A stretch of 64,000 nucleotides of DNA from contig NZ_JAAKZG010000004.1 of NCBI RefSeq assembly GCF_011045115.1, positions 186,001 to 250,000 of the forward strand, read 5' to 3'. The notes beneath the pieces were generated by a model that saw only the letters and a list, made by a program, of their open reading frames with translations, was not told where the DNA came from and made no database searches. Position 1 is the stretch's first letter, and each line of letters begins with the position of its first letter. Shown here piece after piece: positions 7,793-18,074 of this stretch. This DNA is from Mesorhizobium zhangyense. Lineage in GTDB: Bacteria > Pseudomonadota > Alphaproteobacteria > Rhizobiales > Rhizobiaceae. The position numbers and the translations under genes are program-made.

Positions 7793-9331
7793 GTGACCCA
7801 GGCGCCCATTCTTGAAATCCACGGCCTGTCCAAGGCGTTCGGCCCGGTCAAGGCGCTGAGCGACGTGCAGTTCGAGCTCAAGCGCGGTGAAATCCACGCG
7901 CTGTGCGGCGAAAATGGTGCGGGCAAGTCGACGCTGATGAACATGATCGCCGGCGTGCTGCAGCCTGACCAGGGCGACATACTGATCGATGGAACGCGTG
8001 TTTCGATCCCCTCGCCCGCGGCAGCGCAGCGTCTCGGCATAGCGCTTGTCCATCAGGAGATCGCGCTCTGCCAGGACGCGACGGTGGCCGAAAATATCTA
8101 CATGGCCGCGATCAACGCCCGTCGCATGCCGCTGATGAATTTCCAGAAGCTCTATGCCGACGCGCAGAAGGTGATGGACCTCCTCGCACCCATTCCAGTG
8201 CGCACCAAGGTCGCCGACCTTTCCATTTCCAACCAGCAGCTCGTCGAGATCGCCAAGGCGCTGACGCTCGACTGCAAGGTGCTGATGCTCGACGAGCCGA
8301 CCGCGGCACTGACTGAAAGCGAGGCGCAACGCCTGTTTTCGATCGTGCGCGGGCTGCAGGAACGCGGCATTTCGGTCATCTATATCAGCCATCGCATGGC
8401 CGAGATTTTTTCGCTGTGCGACCGCGTCACCGTCTTCCGCGACGGCCACTACGTTGCGACCGATCCCATAAAAGCCGTGTCGCCCGACGACGTAGTCCGC
8501 AAGATGGTTGGCCGAGAGATCACCCAGCTCTACCCCGACAAGCTGGCGCCCAAGGAACCCGGACGCCTGCTGCTGTCCGTCAATGGCCTTTCCGACGGCA
8601 GCCGTTTCACTGACGTGAACCTGCAGCTTCGCGCCGGCGAAATCCTCGGCATCGGCGGCCTCATCGGCGCCGGCCGCAGCGAGATCGCGCAGACCATTTG
8701 CGGCCTGAGACCGGCGACTGCGGGAACCGTTGCACTCGACGGCCAAGGCTTGCGTATCCGCAACTATAGCGATGCGGTCAAGGCAGGTCTTGTCTACCTC
8801 TCCGAGGATCGCAAGGGCTCCGGCGTGTTTCTCGATATGCCGATCGCGGCCAACATCTCGGCTCTCGATCTTAGCAAGCTGACCGGGACACTCGGGCTAC
8901 TCGACCGCAAGGCGGAGGATCGCCAGGCAGCCGAGATGACCAAGCGGCTCGGCGTGCGCATGGCCGGTATCGGGGCAGCCGTATCGACGCTCAGCGGCGG
9001 CAACCAGCAGAAGGTAGCCATCGCCAAGCAGCTGTCGGTCGAGCCCAGGGTCATCATCATGGACGAGCCGACGCGCGGCATCGACGTCGGCGCCAAGGTC
9101 GAGATCCACCAGTTGCTGCGCCAGCTGGCAGGCAAGGGCGTCGGCATCGTCGTCATCTCGTCGGAGCTGCCGGAACTCATCGGCCTGTGCGACCGCGTGA
9201 TGGTCGTGCGCGAAGGCAGGATCGCCGGCGAACTCGCTGCCGACGAGCTCGGCGAAGAAGCCATCATCATGCTCGCCTCGGGCGTCCAGAACAGTTCAAA
9301 TCAACAAAAGCAGGCCCAGAATGTCGCCTAG
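7793..9331 (+). CDS. Sugar ABC transporter ATPase, two nucleotide-binding domains (RbsA/MglA type)
   Basis: A 512-aa cytoplasmic ATPase with two tandem nucleotide-binding domains, the usual build for ribose-type importers. Domain 1 has Walker [10 protein letters not shown], signature [13 protein letters not shown] and Walker [11 protein letters not shown]. Domain 2 has the degenerate P-loop GLIGAGRSE typical of RbsA/MglA, signature [15 protein letters not shown] and Walker [14 protein letters not shown]. The frame is open further upstream, but GTG 7793 has AGGAG six bases before it and gives the usual N-terminus, placing the start after the stem-loop at 7742-7761. The 3' end lies close to or overlaps the permease start. 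Confidence 0.92.
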   Translation: MTQAPILEIHGLSKAFGPVKALSDVQFELKRGEIHALCGENGAGKSTLMNMIAGVLQPDQGDILIDGTRVSIPSPAAAQRLGIALVHQEIALCQDATVAENIYMAAINARRMPLMNFQKLYADAQKVMDLLAPIPVRTKVADLSISNQQLVEIAKALTLDCKVLMLDEPTAALTESEAQRLFSIVRGLQERGISVIYISHRMAEIFSLCDRVTVFRDGHYVATDPIKAVSPDDVVRKMVGREITQLYPDKLAPKEPGRLLLSVNGLSDGSRFTDVNLQLRAGEILGIGGLIGAGRSEIAQTICGLRPATAGTVALDGQGLRIRNYSDAVKAGLVYLSEDRKGSGVFLDMPIAANISALDLSKLTGTLGLLDRKAEDRQAAEMTKRLGVRMAGIGAAVSTLSGGNQQKVAIAKQLSVEPRVIIMDEPTRGIDVGAKVEIHQLLRQLAGKGVGIVVISSELPELIGLCDRVMVVREGRIAGELAADELGEEAIIMLASGVQNSSNQQKQAQNVA

Positions 9332-9350
9332 GGAAGCGGGAGAAACCCTT

Positions 9351-10337
9351 ATGCACGCCGATATCAAGGCACCCAGCGAAGCGCGGCGCATCAACTTTGC
9401 CCGCCTCGCATCGATGCGCGAGGCCGGGCTGATCGTCATTATCCTGGCGCTGTGCATTGCCATGAGTTTTGCCTCCCCTCACTTCCTGACATGGGGCAAC
9501 TTCCGCGCCATGCTGATGAGCTTCTCCATCGAAGGCATCGTCGTGGTCGGCATGACCATCCTGCTCATCGTCGGCGGCATCGACCTGTCGGTCGGCTCGG
9601 TCGTCTGTTTCTCGATGGTCGTTTCGGGTGCGCTGTTCCTGGCTGGTCTCGACCCTTGGACGGCGAGCCTGATCGGCATCGGTGTCAGCGCGCTGATCGG
9701 CGCGGCAATGGGATTCTTCGTCACCGTGGTCGGGTTGAACCACTTCATCACCTCCCTTGCGGCGATGGTCATCGTGCGCGGCATGTGCCTGGTCATCACC
9801 AAGGGCACGCCGCTGTCGCTGTTCACGCTGCCGCCGGCGTTCAAGGCGATCGGCCAGGGCAGCTTCAACAACATCCCCTACGTGATCATGATCTTCGTCG
9901 TGGTCGTCGCGATCTTCGATTTCCTGCTGCGCCGCGCCACCGCCTTCCGCAAGGTTTTCTACACCGGCTCCAACGAGAAGGCCGCGCAGTTCTCGGGCAT
10001 CAAGACAAGGCAGGTGAAGTTCTGGGTCACGGTGTTGTGCTCGACCCTCGCTGGCCTCGCAGGTGTCATCTACATGGCCCGCTTCGGTGCTGCGACGCCG
10101 ACCTTCGGCGCCGGCATGGAGCTCAACATCATCGCCGCAGCCGTGATTGGCGGGGCGTCGCTGAATGGCGGCTCGGGCACCATATTCGGCGCGATCCTCG
10201 GCATGGCTCTTCTCTCCGTCGTGACGAGTTCGCTGATCCTGCTCGACGTGTCCGTCTATTGGCAGGACATGATCAAGGGGTGCATCCTGCTTGCAGCAGT
10301 GTCGATCGACCATTTCCTGCATCGCAAGAAGTCCTGA
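9351..10337 (+). CDS. Sugar ABC transporter permease (RbsC type)
   Basis: A multi-pass inner-membrane permease of about 328 aa (BPD_transp_2 family). Family marks are GMTILLIVGGIDLSVGSV near residues 70-87, GLNHFITSLAAMVIVRG, FYTGSNEKAAQFSGI and GGASLNGGSGTIFGAILG near 260. ATG 9351 has GGGAG eight bases upstream; an ATG at 9321, overlapping the ATPase gene, is also possible. It completes the importer with the two preceding genes, and is followed after 27 bases by the SorC-family regulator. Confidence 0.9.
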   Translation: MHADIKAPSEARRINFARLASMREAGLIVIILALCIAMSFASPHFLTWGNFRAMLMSFSIEGIVVVGMTILLIVGGIDLSVGSVVCFSMVVSGALFLAGLDPWTASLIGIGVSALIGAAMGFFVTVVGLNHFITSLAAMVIVRGMCLVITKGTPLSLFTLPPAFKAIGQGSFNNIPYVIMIFVVVVAIFDFLLRRATAFRKVFYTGSNEKAAQFSGIKTRQVKFWVTVLCSTLAGLAGVIYMARFGAATPTFGAGMELNIIAAAVIGGASLNGGSGTIFGAILGMALLSVVTSSLILLDVSVYWQDMIKGCILLAAVSIDHFLHRKKS

Positions 10338-10364
10338 ACTCAAGAAGCGCATCGAAACAAGATC

Positions 10365-11345
10365 ATGGCTCCCACCAACACACGCGACGACATCTCGACA
10401 GTCCGCCAGATGCACCAGGCGCTTGTCCTGCACTATGTCGAAGGCAAGACCCAGGCAGAGATCGCCAGGGAACTCGGCATCTCGCACGCCACGGTCAATC
10501 GGCTGATCAAGCGCGGCCATCAACTTGGCCTTGTCGAGATCAAGATCAAATCGCCGATCGACCATCTGATCGACATCGAGGCACAGCTTGTGGCGCTGGG
10601 CGGCATCGAACGCGCCGTCGTCGTGCCGTCGGTTTCCGAAAACCCGCAGACCGCCCTGCAGCGTGTCGGCGAGGCGGCGGCACGGCTGCTGCTCGACACC
10701 ATCAAGGACGGCGACACCATATCCATCACCGGCGGCAAGGGCGTCAGCGCGCTGGTCGCCGGCCTTCAGCCCGGCCGTCGCTATGATGTCGAGGTCATTC
10801 CCGCGACGGGGCTCGTCCAGGGCAAGCACTATACCGACGTCAATCACGTCGCTTCGCTGATGGCCGACAAGCTCGGCGGCCGCGCCTATCAGGTCCATGC
10901 GCCATTGTTTGCCGACTCGCCGGAGCAGCGCGGAATGCTGATGGGCGTGCGTTCCGTCGCCGATGTGTTCCGCAAGGCGCGCGAGGCCGACGTTGCTGTC
11001 ATCGGCATCGGTTCAATCCTGAGCGACGATTCGAGTTATTACGACCTTCATCCGTCATCGAGCGCCGACCGCCAAGCCATTGAGCAGTCGGGTGCCGCGG
11101 GCGAACTGCTTGCCCACCTCATCGACCGCGACGGCAGGCTTTGCGATTATACGCTCAACCGGTCTCTGGTGTCGCTGACACTCGACGAGTTCGCAACGAT
11201 CCCGCGATCGATCGGCATAGCCAGCGGCGCAAGCAAGGTCTCGCCTATCCTCAGCGCCATGCGCGGCAACCATCTCGACACCATCGTCACCGACGAGGCC
11301 ACTGGCCTTCAGATTCTCGACCTTGCCAAGCAGGAGGCAGCATGA
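10365..11345 (+). CDS. SorC/DeoR-family transcriptional regulator
   Basis: A 326-aa regulator with an N-terminal helix-turn-helix (HYVEGKTQAEIARELGISHATVNRLIKRG, split by a short turn, residues about 22-50) and the C-terminal SorC sugar-phosphate-binding domain (GDTISITGGKGVSALV, near residue 125; VIGIGSILSDDSSYY near 210; GIASGASKVSPILSAMRG near 285). SorC proteins respond to phosphorylated sugars and often control their own operon; EryD of the Brucella erythritol operon belongs to this family. Here it lies between transport and enzyme genes, and its stop overlaps the next start (ATGA). The palindrome at 6507-6520 is a candidate target. Confidence 0.88.
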   Translation: MAPTNTRDDISTVRQMHQALVLHYVEGKTQAEIARELGISHATVNRLIKRGHQLGLVEIKIKSPIDHLIDIEAQLVALGGIERAVVVPSVSENPQTALQRVGEAAARLLLDTIKDGDTISITGGKGVSALVAGLQPGRRYDVEVIPATGLVQGKHYTDVNHVASLMADKLGGRAYQVHAPLFADSPEQRGMLMGVRSVADVFRKAREADVAVIGIGSILSDDSSYYDLHPSSSADRQAIEQSGAAGELLAHLIDRDGRLCDYTLNRSLVSLTLDEFATIPRSIGIASGASKVSPILSAMRGNHLDTIVTDEATGLQILDLAKQEAA

Positions 11346-12337
11346 GCTCCCGACAAATCCAACGCCGTATCGGCAGGTCCGACGTCTCAGCTTCTGCCGT
11401 AGGCCTCGGCACCTGGGCAATAGGCGGCTGGATGTGGGGCGGCACCGACGAGCAGGCGTCGATCCGCGCCATAGACGCCTCGATAGACGCTGGCATCAGC
11501 CTCATCGACACCGCGCCTGCCTATGGGCTCGGCCGCAGCGAGGAGATCGTCGGCAAGGCCATCAAAGGCAAGCGCGACAAGGTCGTCATCGCCACCAAAT
11601 GCGGACTGAACTGGCATTCCGGCAAGGGCAACCATTTCTTCGACCAGGACGGCAAGCCGGTCCATCGCTATCTCGGCACCGACGGGATTGCCTATGAGCT
11701 TGAGCAGAGCCTGCGCCGTCTCGGGACCGATCATATCGACCTTTACATCACCCATTGGCAGGACCCGACCACGCCGATCGCCGAGACGGTTGCCGTGCTC
11801 GAAAAGCTCAAGGCGCAGGGCAAGATCCGCGCCATTGGCGCCTCGAACGTCAGTTCCCAGGATCTCCAGCACTATGTCGATGCCGGGCAGTTGGATGCGA
11901 TCCAGGAGCGCTATTCGATGATCGACCGGGAGATCGAAGACAGCCTGCTGCCGATCACCCGCCGAAACGATATCGCCACGCTAAGTTACTCGTCGCTTGC
12001 GCTCGGCCTGCTCACCGGCGCGATCGACCCGACGCGCGAATTCACCGGCGACGACCAGCGCAAGGACAATCCCCGCTTCTCGGCCGCCAACCGGCAGAAA
12101 GTGGCACGGCTTAAGCAAGCCATCGCTCCGATTGCCGAACAACACAGCGCCTCGATGGCACAGATCGTCATCGCCTGGACGCTGGCGCAGCGCGGCATCA
12201 CCTTCGCGCTGTGCGGCGCGCGCAACGCCGAACAGGCGCTTGAAAATGCGCGGGCCGGCGAGATCGCGCTCGAAGCCGGCGAGCTTGCCGCCATCGATGC
12301 CGCCATCGCGGCGCACCTCGTGGCCATGGATGCCTGA
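11342..12337 (+). CDS. Aldo/keto reductase
   Basis: A 331-aa NAD(P)H-dependent oxidoreductase with a TIM-barrel. The catalytic tetrad is visible: Asp in SLIDTAPAYG, Tyr in the same segment, Lys in VIATKCGLNW and His in YITHWQDP. The C-terminal cofactor region includes ALCGARNAEQALENARAG. Start ATG 11342 overlaps the regulator stop. In this operon it may oxidise or reduce an aldehyde or ketose made from the imported compound. Members of this family are often wrongly given precise substrates, so none is claimed here. Confidence 0.9.
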   Translation: MSSRQIQRRIGRSDVSASAVGLGTWAIGGWMWGGTDEQASIRAIDASIDAGISLIDTAPAYGLGRSEEIVGKAIKGKRDKVVIATKCGLNWHSGKGNHFFDQDGKPVHRYLGTDGIAYELEQSLRRLGTDHIDLYITHWQDPTTPIAETVAVLEKLKAQGKIRAIGASNVSSQDLQHYVDAGQLDAIQERYSMIDREIEDSLLPITRRNDIATLSYSSLALGLLTGAIDPTREFTGDDQRKDNPRFSAANRQKVARLKQAIAPIAEQHSASMAQIVIAWTLAQRGITFALCGARNAEQALENARAGEIALEAGELAAIDAAIAAHLVAMDA

Positions 12338-12355
12338 GCGAAAGGCATAGTCCAG

Positions 12356-14068
12356 ATGAACCGCAACGAAACACTCGCCGCTCTGCGCGAGCGGCCCGAT
12401 ATTGCCGTGCTCGTGATTGGCGGCGGCATCAACGGCATCAGCGTCTTTCGCGAGCTTGCCTTGCAGCGCGTCGATGTCGCGCTGGCGGACAAGGGCGACT
12501 ATTGCAGCGGTGCAAGTGCGGCGCTGTCGCGCATGGTGCATGGCGGCCTGCGCTATCTGGAAAACGGCGAGTTCAAGCTGGTGCGCGAGTCGCTGGTCGA
12601 GCGCGACCGGCTGCTGAAGAACGCCCCGCACTACGTGGCGCCGCTGCCTACGACGGTACCGATTTTCGACACTTTCTCGGGCATCGCAAATGGCGCGGTG
12701 CGCTTTCTAGGCCTGACGCGCCGGCCGAGCCGGCGTGGCGCGCTGGTGATAAAGGCCGGGCTCACCATGTACGATCTGTTCACAGCAGCCCGGCGATTGA
12801 TGCCGACGCACCAATTCCGGGCGCGCACAGAGACCCTGAAAACCTGGCCCGCAATCAACCCCGCAATTCGCAGCTCCGCCACCTATTACGACGCCTGGGT
12901 CAGTCGGCCCGAGCGCCTTGGACTTGAAATGCTGTTCGATACAATCGCGGCAGCATCGTCGGCGCGCGCCTTGAACTACGCGGCAGTGACTTCAAACGAT
13001 GCGGGCCTCGCGCTCGTCGACACCTTGACCGGCGAGACGCTAACGATCCGCCCCAGGCTGATCGTAAACGCCACCGGCGGCTGGATCGACCTGACCAACA
13101 ATGCCATCGGCGCCACGGCCCAAAAGATGATGGGCGGCACCAAAGGCTCGCACCTCATCGTCGACAACGCCGAGCTCTACGACGCACTAGGCGGCCACAT
13201 GGTCTACTACGAGAACGAGGACGGGCGCATCTGCATCCTGTTTCCCTATCTCGGCAAGGTGCTGATCGGCTCGACCGACATTCGTGTCGACAACCCGGAC
13301 GACGTGCGTTGCGAGGACGACGAGCGGAGCTACATCCTCCAGTCGCTCGCATTCGTGTTTCCCTCGATCGCGATCGCCGACGATGAGATCGTCTTTCGTT
13401 TCTCCGGTGTGCGCCCCCTACCCGCCAGCGAAGACAGCTTCACCGGGCGTATCCCGCGCGACCATTTCTGCGAATTCATCGAGCCGAGCGGACATCTGCC
13501 GGCAACGCTTTGCATGATCGGCGGCAAGTGGACGACGTTCCGTTCCTTCGGCGAAATGGCTGCCGACATGGCGCTGGAACGGCTCGGCCTCAAGCGTAGC
13601 AAAGGTACCGAAGACCTCGCCATCGGCGGTGGCCGGAATTTCCCGGCCGACCCGGAAAAATGGTGCGCCTCATTGGCCGAGCAGCACAGCCTATCCTTCG
13701 AACGCGCGCATATACTCCTGGAGCGTTATGGCACCTCGGCAGAGGATTTCGCCGCACAACTCGCGGCGGACCAGATGCTGCCACGGTCGGATTATTCGGT
13801 TGGTGAGGTCCGGCTTATCATCGAGCGCGAGCAAGTCGAATGCCTGGCCGACATATTTCTGCGCCGCACCACGATCGCCGTCTCAGGCGGCCTCAGTCTC
13901 GCTCTCGTTGACGCAGTGCTCGACATTCTGGCCACACACAAAGGGTGGGATGTCGACCAGGCAACAGCCGAGCGGACCGCCTTCCTCGCCTTGCTGGCCC
14001 ACCAGCACGGCGTCGACCTATCAGACCTCTCTCAGACGAACGACAAAAGGAGCGCCCTATGCGCGTGA
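12356..14068 (+). CDS. GlpD-like FAD-dependent phosphopolyol dehydrogenase
   Basis: A 570-aa FAD enzyme of the glycerol-3-phosphate dehydrogenase family, normally membrane-associated and feeding electrons to quinone. The dinucleotide-binding motif VLVIGGGINGISVFRE is near residue 18, followed by GDYCSGASAALSRMVHGGLRYLE, the GlpD-specific segment; FSGVRPLPAS near 350 and MIGGKWTTFRSFGE near 385 complete the family pattern. EryB of erythritol catabolism is a relative that acts on erythritol-4-phosphate. With an FGGY kinase and a SorC regulator in the same operon, a phosphopolyol other than glycerol-3-phosphate is likely (inference). It overlaps the aldolase gene by 10 bases. Confidence 0.87.
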   Translation: MNRNETLAALRERPDIAVLVIGGGINGISVFRELALQRVDVALADKGDYCSGASAALSRMVHGGLRYLENGEFKLVRESLVERDRLLKNAPHYVAPLPTTVPIFDTFSGIANGAVRFLGLTRRPSRRGALVIKAGLTMYDLFTAARRLMPTHQFRARTETLKTWPAINPAIRSSATYYDAWVSRPERLGLEMLFDTIAAASSARALNYAAVTSNDAGLALVDTLTGETLTIRPRLIVNATGGWIDLTNNAIGATAQKMMGGTKGSHLIVDNAELYDALGGHMVYYENEDGRICILFPYLGKVLIGSTDIRVDNPDDVRCEDDERSYILQSLAFVFPSIAIADDEIVFRFSGVRPLPASEDSFTGRIPRDHFCEFIEPSGHLPATLCMIGGKWTTFRSFGEMAADMALERLGLKRSKGTEDLAIGGGRNFPADPEKWCASLAEQHSLSFERAHILLERYGTSAEDFAAQLAADQMLPRSDYSVGEVRLIIEREQVECLADIFLRRTTIAVSGGLSLALVDAVLDILATHKGWDVDQATAERTAFLALLAHQHGVDLSDLSQTNDKRSALCA

Positions 14069-14901
14069 ACAAGAAAGTCCGCATGAACCGGCTGTTCGGC
14101 GGTGGACGCTGTCTCGATGTCGCCATCGACCACGGCGTCTGCAACGAGCCGAGCTTTCTGGCCGGACTGGAGGACATGGCCAATGTAGTAGGCCAGCTGG
14201 TCAAGGCCGGCCCTGATGCCATCCAGATGAATTACGGCCAGGCCGACCTGCTGCAGGCGGTGCCGGGCAAGGACAAACCGGCGCTTGTCATGCGTATCGA
14301 CATGGGCAATCCCTACAACAAGATACGCCACCGCGCGATGTGGGCGGTTCTGCAGAACGAAGCAGAGCCGCTGCTTGGCGCGATCGAGATGGATGCGGCC
14401 TGCGTCGTCGTCAATTTGTTCATGCTGCCCGACGAGCCGGACCTTTTCCGCCAATGCGTCCAGAACATCGCCCGCGTGCGTGCCGACTGCGAGAAATACG
14501 GGCTGCCGCTGATGATCGAACCGCTGGCCATGTTGCCGGTTTCCGAACATGGCGGTTACATGGTCGACGGAGATGCCGAAAAGATCGTCACGCTGACGCG
14601 CCTCGCCCGCGAAATGGGCGCCGACATCATCAAGGCCGATCCGACGAGCGACGCTAACGACTTCCACCGCGTTGTCGAGGCAGCGCGGTGCCCGGTTCTG
14701 GTGCGCGGCGGCGGCAAGGAGGATTTGCGCGCCGTGTTCGACAAGTCGGCTGCCCTTGTGGCGCAGGGAGCGCTGGGCATGGTCTATGGCCGCAACATCT
14801 ACCAACACGCCAATCCCAGCGCGGTCGTGCGCGGATTGATGGCGATCATTCATGACGACGCGGATGGCGCTGCCGCCTGGGACCTGTACAAGCAGGCATA
14901 G
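14059..14901 (+). CDS. Class I aldolase, DeoC/FbaB/LacD family
   Basis: A 280-aa (beta/alpha)8 aldolase. DVAIDHGVCNEPSF near residue 18 and GADIIKADPTSD near 190 (candidate Schiff-base Lys) match the FbaB/LacD/LsrF group, and LVRGGGKEDLRAVF near 215 is a phosphate-binding loop. Start ATG 14059 has AGGAG six bases upstream and overlaps the dehydrogenase gene. Aldolases of this group cleave ketose phosphates to dihydroxyacetone phosphate plus an aldehyde, or act on related sugars. Here the likely substrate is the ketose phosphate made by the preceding dehydrogenase. Confidence 0.83.
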   Translation: MRVNKKVRMNRLFGGGRCLDVAIDHGVCNEPSFLAGLEDMANVVGQLVKAGPDAIQMNYGQADLLQAVPGKDKPALVMRIDMGNPYNKIRHRAMWAVLQNEAEPLLGAIEMDAACVVVNLFMLPDEPDLFRQCVQNIARVRADCEKYGLPLMIEPLAMLPVSEHGGYMVDGDAEKIVTLTRLAREMGADIIKADPTSDANDFHRVVEAARCPVLVRGGGKEDLRAVFDKSAALVAQGALGMVYGRNIYQHANPSAVVRGLMAIIHDDADGAAAWDLYKQA

Positions 14902-14923
14902 GTTGCGGCATCGGGAGGAGCCA

Positions 14924-16438
14924 ATGGGAAATTACATTCTTGGCCTCGATGCGGGTAACACCGTCATCAAGGCAATCATTTTCGACATGTCCGGGCGCGA
15001 ACTCGCGCTCGCTGCCTGCGACGGCCGCTCATCCATGCCCAAGCCAGGTCATGTCGAGCGCGACCTCAATGAGCTTTGGCGCAACGCGGTCTCGGTCATA
15101 GGGCAATGCATCGAACAGGCAGGCATCGATCCGGGCGAGATCGTCGCAATCGGCTGTGCCGGTCACGGCAACGGTCTTTATGCGCTCGACCGTGACGGCG
15201 CACCGCTGATCGGCATCCAGTCGCTCGACACAAGAGCCGTCGGCATCGTTGCCGAATGGGCTGAACAGAACGTCGGCGACCGCACCTATGCGCATTGCCT
15301 GCAAAAGCCATGGGCTGCGCAGACGCCGACGCTTCTTGCCTGGCTCAAGCGCTTTTCGCCCGAATTGTTCGCCAGGATCGGCACCGTGTTCCTGTGCAAG
15401 GATTTTGTCGTCAACCGACTGACCGGCGCGCGTTCGACCGACACTTCGGACATGTCGGGCTGCGGCCTGCTGCAAATTCCCGACCGCCGCTACGATGAGG
15501 ATTTGCTTGCAGCATACGGGCTGGCAGATTGCATGGCATTGCTGCCGCCAGTGCTGGAATCGGCCGACATCGCCGGCCACATCACCGCCGAGGTGGCGGC
15601 GATGACCGGCCTTCGTGCCGGCACCCCCGTCGTCGCCGGGCTGTTCGACGTGGTCGCAAGTGCTGTCGGCTCGGGCGTCACCCGCACCAGTGCCGCCTCG
15701 ATCATCGCCGGCACCTGGAGCATCAATCAGGTCATCACCGACGAGCCGATCCACGACCCCTCGATATTCATGGTCTCGACCTTCGATCGCAAACGCTATC
15801 TGGCCATCGAATCGAGCGCCACGTCAGCGGCCAATCTCGAATGGATCGTCCGCGAATTCATCGAACACGGCCACGAGCCGGGGAAGTCGCCATTCGAACT
15901 GTGCAGCGAACTCGTCGCTTCGGTCGATCCCGACAGCGACATCCCGATCTACCATCCCTTCCTCTATGGCTCGCAGCAGAACGGCCGCGCACGCGCCGGC
16001 TTCTACGGCATAGCCGGCTGGCACACCCGCGCCCACATGCTGCGCGCACTGTTCGAGGGCATTGCCTTCGAACACAGGCGTCACGTCGAGACGTTGCACA
16101 AGGCCGGAGCCATCTTCGACGAGGCAGTATTGTCAGGCGGTGGCTCGCGCAGTGAAATATGGCCGCAAATCTTTGCCGATGTACTCGGCGTTCCCGTCAC
16201 CGTGGCACGCAGCCGCGAGACAGGTGCGCTTGGCGCGGCAATCGCAGCGGGCACCGGCGTCGGTATCTTCGACGACTACAGCGCAGGTGCGGCAGCGATG
16301 ACATCCGCCGCCCGGCACTACACGCCCAACAATGCGATTGCGCCTGCTTACGCGCAGCGCTATCGCCTTTATGGCGAGATCAATCAGGCGATGAACCCTA
16401 TGTGGGAGCGCATCGCCATCCAGCAGGCGCGCACGTGA
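14924..16438 (+). CDS. FGGY-family carbohydrate/polyol kinase
   Basis: A 504-aa ATP-dependent sugar kinase. The N-terminal phosphate loop is [31 protein letters not shown] near residue 245 contains the catalytic Asp; [21 protein letters not shown] near 405 is the second FGGY signature, followed by [12 protein letters not shown]. Overall the sequence resembles L-xylulose kinase (LyxK) and erythritol kinase (EryA) more than glycerol kinase. ATG 14924 follows GGGAGGAG. It probably phosphorylates the imported polyol or ketose before the GlpD-like dehydrogenase and the aldolase act. Its stop overlaps the next GTG start. Confidence 0.9.
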   Translation: MGNYILGLDAGNTVIKAIIFDMSGRELALAACDGRSSMPKPGHVERDLNELWRNAVSVIGQCIEQAGIDPGEIVAIGCAGHGNGLYALDRDGAPLIGIQSLDTRAVGIVAEWAEQNVGDRTYAHCLQKPWAAQTPTLLAWLKRFSPELFARIGTVFLCKDFVVNRLTGARSTDTSDMSGCGLLQIPDRRYDEDLLAAYGLADCMALLPPVLESADIAGHITAEVAAMTGLRAGTPVVAGLFDVVASAVGSGVTRTSAASIIAGTWSINQVITDEPIHDPSIFMVSTFDRKRYLAIESSATSAANLEWIVREFIEHGHEPGKSPFELCSELVASVDPDSDIPIYHPFLYGSQQNGRARAGFYGIAGWHTRAHMLRALFEGIAFEHRRHVETLHKAGAIFDEAVLSGGGSRSEIWPQIFADVLGVPVTVARSRETGALGAAIAAGTGVGIFDDYSAGAAAMTSAARHYTPNNAIAPAYAQRYRLYGEINQAMNPMWERIAIQQART

Positions 16439-18054
16439 CTGAAAATTCATCCTCCTCGTTTGGCGAATACGACTATGTCATCGTCGGTGCCGGTTCGGCT
16501 GGCTGCGTGCTCGCCAACCGGCTTTCCGCCGATCCGCGCAACCGGGTGCTGCTGCTCGAGGCCGGCGGCAGCGACCGTTATCACTGGGTCGATATCCCGA
16601 TCGGCTATCTCTTCTGCATGGGCAATCCGCGCACCGACTGGCTGATGAAGACCGAGCCCGAAGCCGGGCTCAACGGGCGCAGCCTGAATTATCCGCGCGG
16701 CAAGGTGCTGGGCGGATGCTCGTCGATCAACGGCATGATCTATATGCGCGGCCAGGCCGCCGACTATGATGGCTGGCGACAGTCCGGCAATGTGGGCTGG
16801 GGCTGGGACGACGTCCTGCCCTATTTCCGCAAGTCGGAAGATTATTACGGCGGCAAAAGCGCCATGCATGGTGCCGGCGGCGAATGGCGCATCGAAAGAC
16901 AGCGCCTGTCGTGGCCGATCCTCGACGCCTTCCGCGATGCCGCCGAAGAACTCGGCATCCCGCGCACGGACGACTTCAATGCCGGCACCAATGAGGGCTC
17001 CGGCTATTTCGAGGTCAACCAGAAAAAGGGTGTGCGCTGGAACACCTCAAAGGCGTTCCTGCGTGGCATAAAGGACCGCAAGAACCTGCGTGTCGTCACC
17101 GGGGCCGAGACCGAACGGCTCGAATTCGACGGCCGCCGTGTCACCGGGCTCGTCTTCCGGAAGGACGGCCGCCTGCATCACGTCAAGGCGGGACAGACTA
17201 TACTCGCAGCCGGCGCCATCAACTCACCGAAGATCCTCGAACTCTCGGGCATCGGCCAGCCCGACCTGCTCTCACGCCTCGGCATCGAAGTGCGTCATGC
17301 CTTGCCCGGCGTAGGCGAGAACCTGCAGGACCATTTGCAAATCCGCACCGTCTTCAAGGTGACCGGCGCAGCGACGCTCAACCAGCGCTATCACAATCTG
17401 ATCAGCCGCGCCGCAATGGGTCTCGAATATGCAGCCCGCCGCAGCGGCCCACTGTCGATGGCGCCGAGCCAGCTCGGTATTTTCGCCAAGAGCGATCCAC
17501 GTCTTGAAACGCCCGATCTCGAATACCACGTGCAGCCGCTGAGCACCGACCGGCTCGGCGAGCCGCTGCATCGTTTTCCGGCGGTGACGGTGTCGATATG
17601 CAATCTTCGCCCCGAAAGCCGGGGAACCGTGCATATGGGATCGGCCGACCCGCGCGAGGCGGCGAAGATCAGGCCGAACTACCTTTCAACCGAAGGCGAC
17701 CGCAGCGTTGCCGTTGCCTCGCTGCGCCATGCCCGCCGTCTGATGAAGGCCAAGGCCGTGGCCCGCTTTGCACCCGAAGAGATGCTGCCCGGCAACCAAT
17801 ACGACAGCGACGAAGACCTGCTCCGCAAGGCCGGCGACATCGGCACGACGATCTTCCATCCGGTCGGCACCTGCAAGATGGGCTCGGACACGATGGCGGT
17901 GGTTGACGACCGCCTGCGCGTCCATGGGCTCGACGGATTGCGTGTGGTAGACGCCTCCATCATGCCGACCATCGTCTCCGGCAACACCAACTCGCCGGTC
18001 ATCATGATCGCCGAGAAGGCGGCCGAGATGATCCTGCAGGATTCTCGCCAATAG
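16435..18054 (+). CDS. GMC-family oxidoreductase (choline-dehydrogenase-like)
   Basis: A 539-aa FAD-dependent alcohol oxidase or dehydrogenase. It shows the N-terminal [17 protein letters not shown] motif, [18 protein letters not shown] near residue 90, the GMC signature [15 protein letters not shown] near 262, and the C-terminal active site [10 protein letters not shown] plus [18 protein letters not shown] 16435 overlaps the kinase stop (GTGA), which makes it the last member of the polyol operon. It could oxidise an alcohol group of the substrate before phosphorylation or handle a side product. The real substrate cannot be read from the sequence. Confidence 0.88.
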   Translation: MTENSSSSFGEYDYVIVGAGSAGCVLANRLSADPRNRVLLLEAGGSDRYHWVDIPIGYLFCMGNPRTDWLMKTEPEAGLNGRSLNYPRGKVLGGCSSINGMIYMRGQAADYDGWRQSGNVGWGWDDVLPYFRKSEDYYGGKSAMHGAGGEWRIERQRLSWPILDAFRDAAEELGIPRTDDFNAGTNEGSGYFEVNQKKGVRWNTSKAFLRGIKDRKNLRVVTGAETERLEFDGRRVTGLVFRKDGRLHHVKAGQTILAAGAINSPKILELSGIGQPDLLSRLGIEVRHALPGVGENLQDHLQIRTVFKVTGAATLNQRYHNLISRAAMGLEYAARRSGPLSMAPSQLGIFAKSDPRLETPDLEYHVQPLSTDRLGEPLHRFPAVTVSICNLRPESRGTVHMGSADPREAAKIRPNYLSTEGDRSVAVASLRHARRLMKAKAVARFAPEEMLPGNQYDSDEDLLRKAGDIGTTIFHPVGTCKMGSDTMAVVDDRLRVHGLDGLRVVDASIMPTIVSGNTNSPVIMIAEKAAEMILQDSRQ

Positions 18055-18074
18055 CGTTCACGTCATCGCGGGGG

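Noticed and set aside
9452-10786. Plus-strand open frame of 444 codons overlapping the permease gene
   Set aside because: It is the same region in another frame, with Arg/His-rich composition and no motif; the RbsC frame is clearly the real one.
9267-10898. Open frame of 543 codons on the minus strand
   Set aside because: It covers the opposite strand of the RbsC-type permease and SorC genes, has low-complexity Asp/His/Arg composition and no recognisable motif.
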